Positions 28,526 through 37,421 of a stretch of DNA of 64,000 nt are shown piece after piece. The stretch lies in the NCBI GenBank assembly GCA_965216135.1, contig CBDCFL010000018.1:124001-188000 (forward strand), read 5' to 3'. Origin of the DNA: CBDCFL01 sp965216135 (GTDB lineage Bacteria > Pseudomonadota > Alphaproteobacteria > Rhodobacterales > Rhodobacteraceae). The notes under the pieces are model-generated. The model was given only the letters and a program-made list of their open reading frames with translations, made no database searches and had not been told where the DNA came from. Both the position numbers and the translations under genes were made by a program. Position 1 is the first letter of the stretch; every line of letters starts with the position of its first letter.

Positions 28526-28699
28526 CTATTCGGCGGCAACCGACAAAATCCAGTCCCGCACCAGTTGGGCGTGCGCAGTCAGCGGTTTGGAGCGCGACCA
28601 AACCAGATAGAACCCAAGCCCGGTTTTCCACCCCCACCCGGGCCGCGCGGCCAGCAGGCCCTGCGCAATCAGGTCGCCCACGATGTGATGCCAGAATTT
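28526..28699 (-). pseudogene. LysR-family regulator remnant, C-terminal ~55 codons
   Basis: The complement reads LIAQGLLAARPGWGWKTG, then GFYLVWSRSKPLTAHAQLV and RDWILSVAAE to a stop, the typical tail of a GcvA-like LysR effector domain (Y/FLVW...K.L...RDWL). Everything upstream, including the DNA-binding domain, is missing. It abuts the promoter side of the MttB gene. Confidence 0.7.
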
Positions 28700-28770
28700 C
28701 TATTTTCAACCGTCACAGAGCCGTCCGCCCGTGCTAGCCTTGCCCCGATCAGCCCACAGGAGTGGCAGTC

Positions 28771-30291
28771 ATGGCCAGACGCGCCCGCAGTTTGCGCAAC
28801 CGGCAAACCCAAGTGCGCGGCGCGCCGGCTTTCCCCTATGTCCGCCGCAGGCTTGCCCACTACGATCCGCTGGACGATGAACAACTAGCTATCCTGGACG
28901 CACAAACCGACTGGATCATGCAGGATATCGGCATCGCCTTTCGCGATGATCCCAGTTCCCTGGCGCGCTGGAAAAAGGCCGGCGCGGATGTTGACGGCGA
29001 CCTTGTTCGTGCCCCGGCTGACCTGATCCGAAGCTTGTGCAAAACCGCGCCCAGTCAGTTCACCCAGGTTTCGCGCAATCCCGACTGCTCGGTGGTGATC
29101 GGTGGCGACAATCAGGTCTACGCCGCCTGTTACGGCCCGCCGTTCGTGCGTGATCTGAAGCTTGGGCGGCGTTACGGCGACATCGACGCGTTCCAGAAGC
29201 TCGTCAAACTCGCCTATATGCACCCGCATATCCATCACGGCGGCTTTGTCATCTGCGAGCCCTGCGACTTGCCCGTCAGCAAGCGCCATTTTGACATGAT
29301 GCTGGCGCAGATGACACTTAGCGACAAACCGCATTTCGGTGCCATAACTGAAAAGAGCCGGGCGCAGGATTGCGTGGACATGGCCGACATTTTGCACGGG
29401 CGCGAAATCCTCGATGAGCACTGCGTTATTCTGGGCAACGTCAACACCAACTCGCCGCTTCTGGTCGACAGGGTCGTGACCGAGGCGATCGAGGTCTATT
29501 GCGGTCGCGGACAGGGCATCCTGGTCTCGCCGTTCATTCTGTCGGGCGCGATGGGGCCGGTCTCGACCGCGGCGTCGGTTGTCCAGGCGATGGCCGAAGC
29601 GCTGATGTGCTGCGCCTATTCGCAACTGGTTCGCCCCGGCGCGCCGTTCATTCTGGGCAACTTCCTGTCGTCGATGTCGCTCAAATCCGGCGCGCCGACG
29701 TTCGGGATGCCCGAGCCGGTGATCTCCAATTATGTCGTCGGTCAACTGGCGCGGCGCGCCGGCCTGCCGCTCAGGTGCGGCGGGTCGCTGACGGCCTCCA
29801 AGATCGAAGATGCCCAGGCCGCCTATGAAAGCGCGGATTCGATGCATTCCACCATGCTGGCGGGGGCCAATTTCGTGCTGCAATCCGCCGGCTCGCTGGA
29901 AGGCGGGCTGTACACCGGATTTGAAAAGCTGATCATGGATACCGACCGGCTGGGCGGCTATCAGAAGGTGCTTGAACTGGGCCTGGATACCTCTGACGAG
30001 GCGATGGCGCGCGATGCTTATGGCGAGGTCGGTCCCGGCGGCCATTTCCTTGGCTCTGCTCACACTTTGCGCAATTACCTGACCGCCTTTTATGCACCGC
30101 CGCTAAGCGACAGCGAGAATGTCGAAAGCTGGGAAGAGGCCGGGTCCACGGATATGCGCCAGCGCGCCTACGTGCGCTGGAACGCTATGCTCGAGGCTTA
30201 CGAAAAACCGCCGATCGATGTTGCAGTCGAAGAGGAACTCTTGGCCTATGTGGCCAAGCGAAAAGAGGAATTGCCCGACGCCTGGTATTAA
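28771..30291 (+). CDS. Trimethylamine methyltransferase (MttB) family protein, non-pyrrolysine type
   Basis: A 506-residue TIM-barrel corrinoid-dependent methyltransferase family member. Recognisable features are the N-terminal LDAQTDWIMQDIGIAFRDDP, the central SGAMGPVSTAASVVQAMAEAL and the C-terminal FLGSAHTLRNYLTAFYAP. No in-frame amber codon occurs, so it is of the pyrrolysine-free subgroup whose studied members demethylate glycine betaine, proline betaine or carnitine. Starts at ATG 28771 after CAGGAG. It lies 254 bp before a dimethylglycine-dehydrogenase-like gene, which fits methylamine/betaine demethylation. Confidence 0.88.
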   Translation: MARRARSLRNRQTQVRGAPAFPYVRRRLAHYDPLDDEQLAILDAQTDWIMQDIGIAFRDDPSSLARWKKAGADVDGDLVRAPADLIRSLCKTAPSQFTQVSRNPDCSVVIGGDNQVYAACYGPPFVRDLKLGRRYGDIDAFQKLVKLAYMHPHIHHGGFVICEPCDLPVSKRHFDMMLAQMTLSDKPHFGAITEKSRAQDCVDMADILHGREILDEHCVILGNVNTNSPLLVDRVVTEAIEVYCGRGQGILVSPFILSGAMGPVSTAASVVQAMAEALMCCAYSQLVRPGAPFILGNFLSSMSLKSGAPTFGMPEPVISNYVVGQLARRAGLPLRCGGSLTASKIEDAQAAYESADSMHSTMLAGANFVLQSAGSLEGGLYTGFEKLIMDTDRLGGYQKVLELGLDTSDEAMARDAYGEVGPGGHFLGSAHTLRNYLTAFYAPPLSDSENVESWEEAGSTDMRQRAYVRWNAMLEAYEKPPIDVAVEEELLAYVAKRKEELPDAWY

Positions 30292-30545
30292 AGCAGTTTG
30301 TGTCCGATCTCAGCCTGCCGCGGTGCCGATCGGTCGCTCGGTTCGCACCTGTGCCCGGAACAGCCGCGCCAGCGGCCCGGGCAGCGCCCGACCGCCCGGG
30401 TGGTCGGGCGCATCGTTGCCGTCTGCGCACCCGATCAAATGGAAGGCGTGGCGTCACCATAAAGCGCAGACCGTCACCGTCAGACGCGCCCGCCCGCGGT
30501 CTGGCGCTGCCCTTTGCGGCTTGCGGGGTGGTAAGGGGATCATCC

Positions 30546-32996
30546 ATGACTGAAATTCAGCAAGACGTATCGACGCCATCCAAAAAACTGCCCAGCCACG
30601 CGCGGGTGGTGGTCATCGGTGGCGGGGTGGTCGGCTGTTCCATCCTGTTTCATCTGGCCAAATTCGGCTGGAAAGACGTGCTGCTGCTGGAACGCAACGA
30701 ATTGACCAGCGGTTCAAGCTGGCACGCCGCGGGCCAGATACATACCATCAGCTCTGATCCCAATATTTCGCGTCTGCAAAGCTACACGATTGATCTTTAT
30801 AGAGAAATCGAAGAAACCAGTGGCCATTCGGTCGGCCTGCATATCACCGGCGGCTTTTATCTGGCCTCTAACAAGACCTGGTATGATTACCTCAAACGCG
30901 AGCGCTCCAAGGCGCGGTACATGGGCCTGTCCCAGGAGTTCATCAGCCCCAAAGAGGTCGCCGAGCGTCACCCGCTGATTGAGGCGAAACATTACCATGC
31001 CGCGCTTTGGGATGATCAGGACGGCGATCTTGATCCCTCGGGCGCGACCTATGCGTTCGCCAAATCCGCTCGCGTCCATGGTGCCAAATATTTCACCCAC
31101 ACGCCGGTTACGGCGACCACGCAGCGCGGCGATGGCACCTGGGATGTGACCACACCCAAAGGCGTGATCAACGCCGAACATGTGGTCAATTGCGGTGGCC
31201 TCTGGGCGCGCGAGGTCGGCCAGATGGCCCACGTCAGCCTGCCCGTGCAGCCGATGGAGCATCATTATCTGATCACCGAGGCCATCCCCGAGATCGTCGC
31301 GCGCGACAGCCAGTTGCCCTGCGGCATCGACTATGAAGCCAACATCTATTTCCGCCAGGAGCGCCAGGGGATGCTGCTGGGCACCTACGAGCCGCACGGC
31401 AAGCCATGGAAAGTCGGCGGCACGCCGATGGATTTCGGGCACGAATTGCTGCAGCCTGATTTAGAGCGTATCGCTGACCGGCTGGAACTGGGGTTCGAGC
31501 GTATCCCCGCACTTGGCCGCGCCGGCATCAAGGACGCGATCAACGGCCCGTTCACCTTTGGCCCCGATGGCAATCCGCTGATCGGGCCGGTGCCGGGGAT
31601 GCGCAATTACTGGGTGGCCGTTGGCGTCATGGCCGGGTTTTGTCAGGGCGGCGGCGTCGGGCTGACCATGACCGAATGGATGATCGACGGCGAGCCATCG
31701 ATTGACGTCTGGGCCATGGATGTCGCGCGTTTCGGCAATTTCGCCACGCCTGACTGGGGCACGGTCAAGTCTACGGAAAATTACGAACGCCGGTTCGTCA
31801 TGACCTTCCCGAACGAGACCCTGCCCAAGGGCCGGATGCAAAAGACCACGGCGCTTTACGACCGGCTGGTCGCCAAAGGCGCGCGGATGGGTCCGGGATT
31901 TGGCCTGGAAAGCGCGCTGTGGTTTGCCGACGGCCCCGATGACGCCTGGGAAGACCCGACATTTGAGCGCAACCGCAGCCACGATTACGTGGCCCGCGAG
32001 GTCGCGGCGGTGCGCAGCGCGGTCGGCGGTATCGAGATTGCAAATTTCTCGAAACATGAGTTTCGCGGCGCGGGCGCGCGCGCCTATCTTGATCATGTGC
32101 TGGCGGGTCATGTGCCCCAACCCGGTCGTCTGACGCTGACCCCGATGCTGACGCCCAGCGGCAAACTTTACGGCGATCTGACCGTCGCCTGCCTGGCGCA
32201 GGATCATTTCATGGTGTTCGGCTCGGGCGCGATGGCCGAGGCGCACTGCCGCTGGTTCGAGCACGATCTGCCTGCGGATGTGACTTATGCCAACGCCAGC
32301 GACGATTGGCACGGCATTGCCATATCCGGGCCGCGCTCACGCGATCTGCTGCAATCCATCACACGGCACGATGTCAGCGCCGGTGCCTTCAGGTTCCGCG
32401 ACCTCTGCCAGACATGCGTTGGTGATGTGCCGGTGATCCTGAACCGCATCAGTTTTTCCGGCGAATTGGGGTATGAGATTTACTGCCGCCCGCAATATTT
32501 ACTGCGCCTGGCCGAAGCGGTCGAAGAAGCGGGCACCGACTTCGGATACCGTTGGTATGGCGCGCGGGCGCTCATGTCGATGCGGCTGGAAAAAGGCTGG
32601 GGCGTCTGGACTCTCGATTACCGGCCCGATTTCGACGCGATCGAAAGCGGCATGGACGCCTTTATCGACTGGAGCAAGGATTTCACTGGCAAGCATGCGA
32701 CGCTGGCGCTGAAGAAAGCCGGGCCCAGGCGGCGGCTGGTGACGATGACCATAGATGTGGACGGTATCGATGTGTCCAACGACGAAGCGATCCTGAAAGA
32801 CGGCCGGGCCGTTGGTTACGTCAGCTCCGGCGGATTTGCCCACCATGTTGGCCGGTCGATGGCGCTGGGTTATGTGGCCAGCGAACACAGCGCGCCGGGT
32901 ACCGGTCTGCAGGTCGAAATTCTGGGCGCGTATTACGACGCTGAGATTCTGGGCGCGCCGATCTATGATGCCAACGGCGCGAATATGCGCGCCTGA
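30546..32996 (+). CDS. FAD-dependent oxidoreductase with GcvT domain (dimethylglycine/sarcosine dehydrogenase-like)
   Basis: An 816-residue two-part enzyme. The N-terminal DAO domain has VVVIGGGVVGCSILFHLAKFG (dinucleotide fold, residues ~20-40) and SGSSWHAAGQ, in which the histidine matches the covalent FAD attachment site of dimethylglycine dehydrogenase. The C-terminal ~380 residues are a GcvT/aminomethyltransferase domain (FSGELGYEIYC, ALMSMRLEKGWGVW) expected to bind tetrahydrofolate and take up the methyl carbon. Start at 30546 after AAGGGG; the frame from 30300 is not needed. Adjacent MttB suggests a methylated-amine pathway. Confidence 0.9.
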   Translation: MTEIQQDVSTPSKKLPSHARVVVIGGGVVGCSILFHLAKFGWKDVLLLERNELTSGSSWHAAGQIHTISSDPNISRLQSYTIDLYREIEETSGHSVGLHITGGFYLASNKTWYDYLKRERSKARYMGLSQEFISPKEVAERHPLIEAKHYHAALWDDQDGDLDPSGATYAFAKSARVHGAKYFTHTPVTATTQRGDGTWDVTTPKGVINAEHVVNCGGLWAREVGQMAHVSLPVQPMEHHYLITEAIPEIVARDSQLPCGIDYEANIYFRQERQGMLLGTYEPHGKPWKVGGTPMDFGHELLQPDLERIADRLELGFERIPALGRAGIKDAINGPFTFGPDGNPLIGPVPGMRNYWVAVGVMAGFCQGGGVGLTMTEWMIDGEPSIDVWAMDVARFGNFATPDWGTVKSTENYERRFVMTFPNETLPKGRMQKTTALYDRLVAKGARMGPGFGLESALWFADGPDDAWEDPTFERNRSHDYVAREVAAVRSAVGGIEIANFSKHEFRGAGARAYLDHVLAGHVPQPGRLTLTPMLTPSGKLYGDLTVACLAQDHFMVFGSGAMAEAHCRWFEHDLPADVTYANASDDWHGIAISGPRSRDLLQSITRHDVSAGAFRFRDLCQTCVGDVPVILNRISFSGELGYEIYCRPQYLLRLAEAVEEAGTDFGYRWYGARALMSMRLEKGWGVWTLDYRPDFDAIESGMDAFIDWSKDFTGKHATLALKKAGPRRRLVTMTIDVDGIDVSNDEAILKDGRAVGYVSSGGFAHHVGRSMALGYVASEHSAPGTGLQVEILGAYYDAEILGAPIYDANGANMRA

Positions 32997-33011
32997 TTGC
33001 GGAGCTCGCCG

Positions 33012-33653
33012 ATGCCCAAACCTTCTGAACCGAGCCTTGATGGTGCCTATGCGCTGGAAACGCCAGAGGACAATCGCCGCCTCTACCGGGACTGGGCAAA
33101 AGACTATGATCAGGACTTCGCCGCGCGGTCGGGTTATCGTTTTGCCCGCCTGATTGCGCGGGCTTACCTGACCGCCGGTGGCACCTGGCCCGCCCTTGAT
33201 GTCGGCTGCGGGACCGGTCTGATCGGAGCCGATCTGCCCGCTGGCGCGATTATCGACGGGGTTGATATATCAGCGGAAATGCTGGCCGTCGCCCGCGACA
33301 AGGGGCTTTACCGGGCGCTGATCGAAGCCGATCTGACCGCCCGCCCCAACCTTGGGACGGGCGGATATGCAGGGCTTTTGAGCGCGGGCACCTTCACCCA
33401 TGGCCATGTCGGCCCGGAAGTTCTGGCGCAACTGTTGGACGCGATCACCATCGGCGGCGTCGTCGCGATCAGTTCCCACAGCGCCTATTTCGCTAGCACG
33501 AATTTTCAGGGCCATCTTGACGACCTGCAGCGCGCCGGGCGCATTTGTGCGCCCAAGATGGCAGAGGAACGCATTTACCAACCGGGCGCGGATGCACCGC
33601 CGGGGCATGAAAATGATCTGGGTTATGTGATTGTCTTCAACAAGACAGGCTGA
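33012..33653 (+). CDS. Class I SAM-dependent methyltransferase
   Basis: A 213-residue Rossmann-fold methyltransferase: motif I LDVGCGTGLIGADLP at about residue 60, followed by DGVDISAEMLAVAR and a GGVVAISSHS strand. It follows the dimethylglycine-dehydrogenase-like gene by 15 bp and is probably co-transcribed. Its acceptor is unknown; a link to the methylated-amine genes is only by position. Confidence 0.8.
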   Translation: MPKPSEPSLDGAYALETPEDNRRLYRDWAKDYDQDFAARSGYRFARLIARAYLTAGGTWPALDVGCGTGLIGADLPAGAIIDGVDISAEMLAVARDKGLYRALIEADLTARPNLGTGGYAGLLSAGTFTHGHVGPEVLAQLLDAITIGGVVAISSHSAYFASTNFQGHLDDLQRAGRICAPKMAEERIYQPGADAPPGHENDLGYVIVFNKTG

Positions 33654-33662
33654 GCGAGGCCC

Positions 33663-36107
33663 CTAGGCGCGCAGCACCCCGCCCGTCGCTTTGGCCACCT
33701 TGTCAACGATCTTGGCCGAAACCGCTTCGATCTCGGCCTCCGTCAGGGTCTTGTCAACGGGCTGCAGACGCACTGAGATGGCCAGCGATTTCTTGCCCTC
33801 GCCCATCTGCGCCTCGGCCTTGGCGCCCGAAAACTGATCGAAAACATAGACATGCTCGATCAGCACCTTGTCGGCCGCGGCCGCGGCGTTCACCAGTTGG
33901 ACCGCCTCGACGTCTTCGTCGATGACAAAGGCAAAATCACGCTCGACCCCAGGCAGATCGTTAAGATGCAACGCCGCGCGCGTTGTGCTGCGCAATCTGG
34001 GCACCGGCACCCAATCGGGGAAGACCTTAAAGGCCACGACCGGGCCCTTGACGCCCATTGCCCTGACCGCTCTGGGATGCACCTCGCCAAAGACCGCCAG
34101 CACCTTTTTCGGGCCCAGCGAGATTTGCCCCGACCGCCCCGGATGCCACCAGCCGGGCGCGTTGCGCTGGATCATCGTCTTGGGCGGCGCGCCAATGGCT
34201 GCCAGCACCGCCTCGGCATCGGCCTTGGCGTCATAGACATCGACAGGCCGCCGGTTGCCATGCGGATCGCGCGGGCCATTATGGCCAACCAGCACGCCAA
34301 CCACCTGTGTCAGCTGTTCCTGCGGCTCGCCGCCAAAATATGTCGATCCCACTTCAAACAGCGCCAGATCCGCAAACCCGCGCGCCTGATTGCGCGCCAC
34401 CGCCTGCAATAGCCCCGGCAACAAATCAGGGCGCAGATGGCTCATCTCGGAACTGATCGGGTTGGCCAGCTTGGTTGCATCGGAACCGCCGCCAAACGTC
34501 GCCGCCGCATCTGCATCGACAAACGCATAGGTGACGCATTCGTTATAGCCCAGTGCGGCCGCAGTCCGGCGCGCGATCGCCTCGCGCCGCTGGGCCAGCG
34601 TCAGGATCGGGCGCGGCACACCTGCCTGGGCACGCGCCATGGGACGCCCCTGCAGCTTGCTGAGCGAGGCGACACGCGCCACTTCCTCAACCAGATCGGC
34701 CTCGCCGGTCACATCGCCGCGCCAGCTCGGCACCCAAACCTCGATGCCGCCATGTTCGCGCGCCACGCCGAACCCCAGCGCGGTCAGGATACGCACTTGC
34801 TCGTCTTCGCCGATCTCCATGCCCACCAGAGACATCACGCGGCCCGGATCAAGCGCATAAAACCGATTGGTATCAGATACTTGTCCGGCGACAACAACAT
34901 CTGATGCCTCGCCGCCGCAAAGCTCGATGATCATCGCGGTCGCTTCCTCAATCGCCGGCGCATTATAGGCCGGGTCGATGCCGCGTTCATTGCGATAGCG
35001 TGCATCGGAACTGATCTTGAGCACCCGCCCCGTTGCCGCGATATTCACCCGGTCCCAGACCGCGGCTTCGACAAACACGTTCACTGTGTCGCCGGTGCAT
35101 CCGGTCTTTAGCCCACCCATGATCCCGGCAATGCTTGCCACACCCAGGTCGTCGGATATCGCCACCATGCCGGCCTCAAGCCGGTGGTCTTTTTCATCGA
35201 GCCCGGTCAGCACCTCGCCACCCGCGGCGCGATGCACCCGCAGATCGCCCGCCACCTTGTCGGCATCGAAAACGTGCAGGGGCCGGTTCACATCGTAGGT
35301 AAAGAAATTGGTCACATCGACCAGCGCCGAAATGGGCCGCAGCCCGATGGCTTTCAGCCGGTCCTGCAGCCACTTTGGCGAGGCACGGTTTTTCACGCCG
35401 CGGATCATGCGGCCCATGAACACCTCGCACCCATCCTGGCGGGTGTCATCGTCGATGGTCACGGTGATGGGGCTTTTGAAACTGCCCGCAACCTTCACAC
35501 TGCGCGGCGCTTTCAACGTGCCCAGCCCGCGCGCGGCCAGATCGCGGGCAATGCCGCGCACGCCCAGCGCATCGGGCCGGTTGGGGGTGATCGCAATCTC
35601 GATCACCGGATCGACTTTGGCCGGATCATGCTCGGCCAGCCAGTCGGCGAACCGCATCCCCAGGGGCGCATCGTCAGGCAGTTCGATAATGCCGTCGTGA
35701 TCATCGCCCAGCATCATTTCGCGCTCGCTGCACAGCATCCCGTTGGACGCTTGCCCGCGAATGACCCCAGGCTTGAGGTCCACGCCCGTGCCCGGAATAT
35801 GCGTGCCAACCGGCGCGAACACACCCACCAGCCCGGTGCGCGCGTTCGGTGCCCCGCACACAACCTGCACCTCTTCCGGCTTGCCCGGACCGTCGGGATA
35901 GGCCTCGACCCGGCACAGGCTGAGGCGGTCGGCATTGGGGTGCTGTTTGGCTTCGATGACGCGGGCGATGCGGAAGGCGGCCAGTTGATCGGCGGGGTTG
36001 TCGATGGCTTCGACCTCAAGCCCCAGGTCGGTCAGGGCAAAGCAGATTTCGTCGACCGAGGCGCTCGTATCGAGATGTTCGCGCAGCCAGGACAGGGTAA
36101 ATTTCAT
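33663..36107 (-). CDS. pheT: Phenylalanine--tRNA ligase beta subunit
   Basis: An 814-residue PheT with the usual order: N-terminal tRNA-binding domain (FRIARVIEAKQHPNADRLSLCRVE), B3/B4 editing domain, B5 domain, the class II-like core and the C-terminal FDX-ACB domain (DLPGVERDFAFVIDED). It forms the alpha2beta2 enzyme with PheS. Normally pheT follows pheS directly; here about 1.3 kb with a toxin-antitoxin pair and a HIRAN gene intervenes, so pheT needs its own promoter upstream of 36107. Confidence 0.97.
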   Translation of the reverse strand: MKFTLSWLREHLDTSASVDEICFALTDLGLEVEAIDNPADQLAAFRIARVIEAKQHPNADRLSLCRVEAYPDGPGKPEEVQVVCGAPNARTGLVGVFAPVGTHIPGTGVDLKPGVIRGQASNGMLCSEREMMLGDDHDGIIELPDDAPLGMRFADWLAEHDPAKVDPVIEIAITPNRPDALGVRGIARDLAARGLGTLKAPRSVKVAGSFKSPITVTIDDDTRQDGCEVFMGRMIRGVKNRASPKWLQDRLKAIGLRPISALVDVTNFFTYDVNRPLHVFDADKVAGDLRVHRAAGGEVLTGLDEKDHRLEAGMVAISDDLGVASIAGIMGGLKTGCTGDTVNVFVEAAVWDRVNIAATGRVLKISSDARYRNERGIDPAYNAPAIEEATAMIIELCGGEASDVVVAGQVSDTNRFYALDPGRVMSLVGMEIGEDEQVRILTALGFGVAREHGGIEVWVPSWRGDVTGEADLVEEVARVASLSKLQGRPMARAQAGVPRPILTLAQRREAIARRTAAALGYNECVTYAFVDADAAATFGGGSDATKLANPISSEMSHLRPDLLPGLLQAVARNQARGFADLALFEVGSTYFGGEPQEQLTQVVGVLVGHNGPRDPHGNRRPVDVYDAKADAEAVLAAIGAPPKTMIQRNAPGWWHPGRSGQISLGPKKVLAVFGEVHPRAVRAMGVKGPVVAFKVFPDWVPVPRLRSTTRAALHLNDLPGVERDFAFVIDEDVEAVQLVNAAAAADKVLIEHVYVFDQFSGAKAEAQMGEGKKSLAISVRLQPVDKTLTEAEIEAVSAKIVDKVAKATGGVLRA

Positions 36108-36162
36108 GAGTGTTGGATCCAGCGAAATCGTCGGACGGCAGACCTATTGGTTTTTGGAAAAA

Positions 36163-36179
36163 TTGTCCATTGGACAATG
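36163..36179. promoter_or_regulatory. Inverted repeat upstream of pheT
   Basis: ATTGTCC-ATT-GGACAAT is a perfect 7-bp inverted repeat 56 bp before the pheT start. It could be a regulator site in the new pheT promoter or chance; nothing else supports it. Confidence 0.3.
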
Positions 36180-36357
36180 ATCTGCGGCTGGGGCTGGAGC
36201 CATGCGTTAAAACGACCGCCCGAAACAGAAAGTTTACGCGACGCCAACCAGCATCGCGGTGCGCTCATCTTCATGCCCTGCAGGATACGCGGGATCGCGT
36301 GTGCGGTTGGCGGGCCGCAGCCCGGCCTGTACCTCTTCTGCGTATTCGACCATTGCC

Positions 36358-36378
36358 ATGATCTAACAAATGATCTAA
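36358..36378 (+). promoter_or_regulatory. Direct repeats before the toxin-antitoxin operon
   Basis: ATGATCTAA occurs at 36358-36366 and 36370-36378, 12 bp apart, about 30 bp before the antitoxin start and its AAAGGAG ribosome-binding site. Antitoxins of this family bind repeats in their own promoter, so this is a candidate operator. Confidence 0.4.
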
Positions 36379-36405
36379 TGTATGACCTCTTAAAGGAGCG
36401 AGTAA

Positions 36406-36654
36406 ATGACCACAACGATTCTCGCCAATTCAGCCGCCAGTATTACTGATCTGAAACGCAACCCCATGGGAACTGTGGCTGCGGCTGAAGGGGAACCTTT
36501 GGTCATCCTCAACCGCAACCAGCCCGCCTTCTACTGCGTGCCGGCGGATGTGTACGAGGAAATGATGGAGATCATCGAGAACGCCGAACTGAACGCGCTG
36601 GCAGACGCCCGCGCCGGGGGGCCATTTGTGCCCGTATCTCTGGATGAGCTTTAG
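36406..36654 (+). CDS. Type II antitoxin, Phd/YefM (StbD-like) family
   Basis: An 82-residue protein with the N-terminal DNA-binding Phd fold (NSAASITDLKRNPMGTVAAAEGEPLVILNRNQPAFYCV, listed here in part as SITDLKRNPMG and VILNRNQPAFY). The acidic C-terminus would wrap the toxin. Its stop codon lies within the toxin's first codons (11-bp overlap), the common coupled arrangement. Confidence 0.9.
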   Translation: MTTTILANSAASITDLKRNPMGTVAAAEGEPLVILNRNQPAFYCVPADVYEEMMEIIENAELNALADARAGGPFVPVSLDEL

Positions 36655-36925
36655 CCTCCGGTTTCACCAAGCCGCGTTGAAGGAGTGGCGGAAACTCGGC
36701 GCGCCGGTTCGCGAGCAATTCAAAAGAAAACTTGTGGAACGGCTGGAAAACCCGCACGTCCCGGCGGCCCGCATTCATGCCGCCAGACAGCGGTACAAGA
36801 TCAAGCTGCGCGCCTCAGGTTATCGCCTTGTCTATGAAGTGATCGAAGTCGAGCTTGTGGTCGCGGTGATCGCCGTCGGCAAACGCGAGCGCGGCGCAGT
36901 GTATCGGAAGGCGGGGCGACGGTGA
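36644..36925 (+). CDS. Type II toxin, RelE/StbE family
   Basis: A 93-residue RelE/ParE-superfamily toxin. It begins MSFSLRFHQAALKEWRKL, has the basic core RYKIKLRASGYRLVYEV and ends VAVIAVGKRERGAVY, as in StbE/RelE mRNA interferases that cleave at the ribosome. The ATG overlaps the antitoxin stop. Inserted between the pheS and pheT genes, it may stabilise that stretch. Confidence 0.9.
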   Translation: MSFSLRFHQAALKEWRKLGAPVREQFKRKLVERLENPHVPAARIHAARQRYKIKLRASGYRLVYEVIEVELVVAVIAVGKRERGAVYRKAGRR

Positions 36926-36995
36926 TCAGGTTCGCGCAAACACCGACTTCTAGGTGAGCGCACAGGCGTGACAAAGCGAAAATCATAGCCTTGTA

Positions 36996-37421
36996 TTACC
37001 TGTCGATTCCCAGGGGCCAATCTAGGTCAATTCGAACACCGAAGTGTCCTTCAGAATCATCGTCGATCCAACCGCCGACAATCATGGCGTAGACATAAGC
37101 AACGCGTAAAGACCCAACCGAATGCAATAGTTCCGACCGATAGTCTTTGGCGTCGGTCCGAGAAAGGTGGCCGACCTTTTTACTGGAGATAAGCACTGCG
37201 ACTGCATTTCTGTCGTGCGGATTGTTGGTCTCACAAACAAGTTTCGCACGGCAATCCTTTTCCTTTCCCTGCATTCCTTTTGCTCCGGCAATTGCCAGTA
37301 GGTTATCCTGATAGAATGACTCTCCAACAATATGTTGGGAAAATGAGCCGTCCCCAAGCAACTCCAAGCGACCGCGTTTGACAGGAATGTTTCTCCCAAA
37401 CAGCGAACCGAAAATGCTCAC
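36996..37421 (-). CDS. HIRAN-domain protein
   Basis: A 141-residue protein. IVGESFYQDNLLAIAG, then CRAKLVCETNNPHDRNAVAV and KKVGHLSRTDAKDYR form a HIRAN domain, known from HLTF/Rad5 where it binds single-stranded 3' DNA ends; bacterial stand-alone versions are uncharacterised. The proposed GTG start overlaps the pheS stop (GTGA), so it appears coupled to pheS translation. A short N-terminal piece SIFGSLFGRN precedes the domain. Confidence 0.7.
   Translation of the reverse strand: MSIFGSLFGRNIPVKRGRLELLGDGSFSQHIVGESFYQDNLLAIAGAKGMQGKEKDCRAKLVCETNNPHDRNAVAVLISSKKVGHLSRTDAKDYRSELLHSVGSLRVAYVYAMIVGGWIDDDSEGHFGVRIDLDWPLGIDR

Noticed and set aside
28885..30063. 392-codon frame on the complement of the MttB gene
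   Set aside because: It is the antisense of a strongly recognisable gene and has no family features; such shadows are common in GC-rich DNA.
28771..30291. Pyrrolysine-dependent methyltransferase
   Set aside because: No in-frame TAG is present in the gene, so pyrrolysine is not used.
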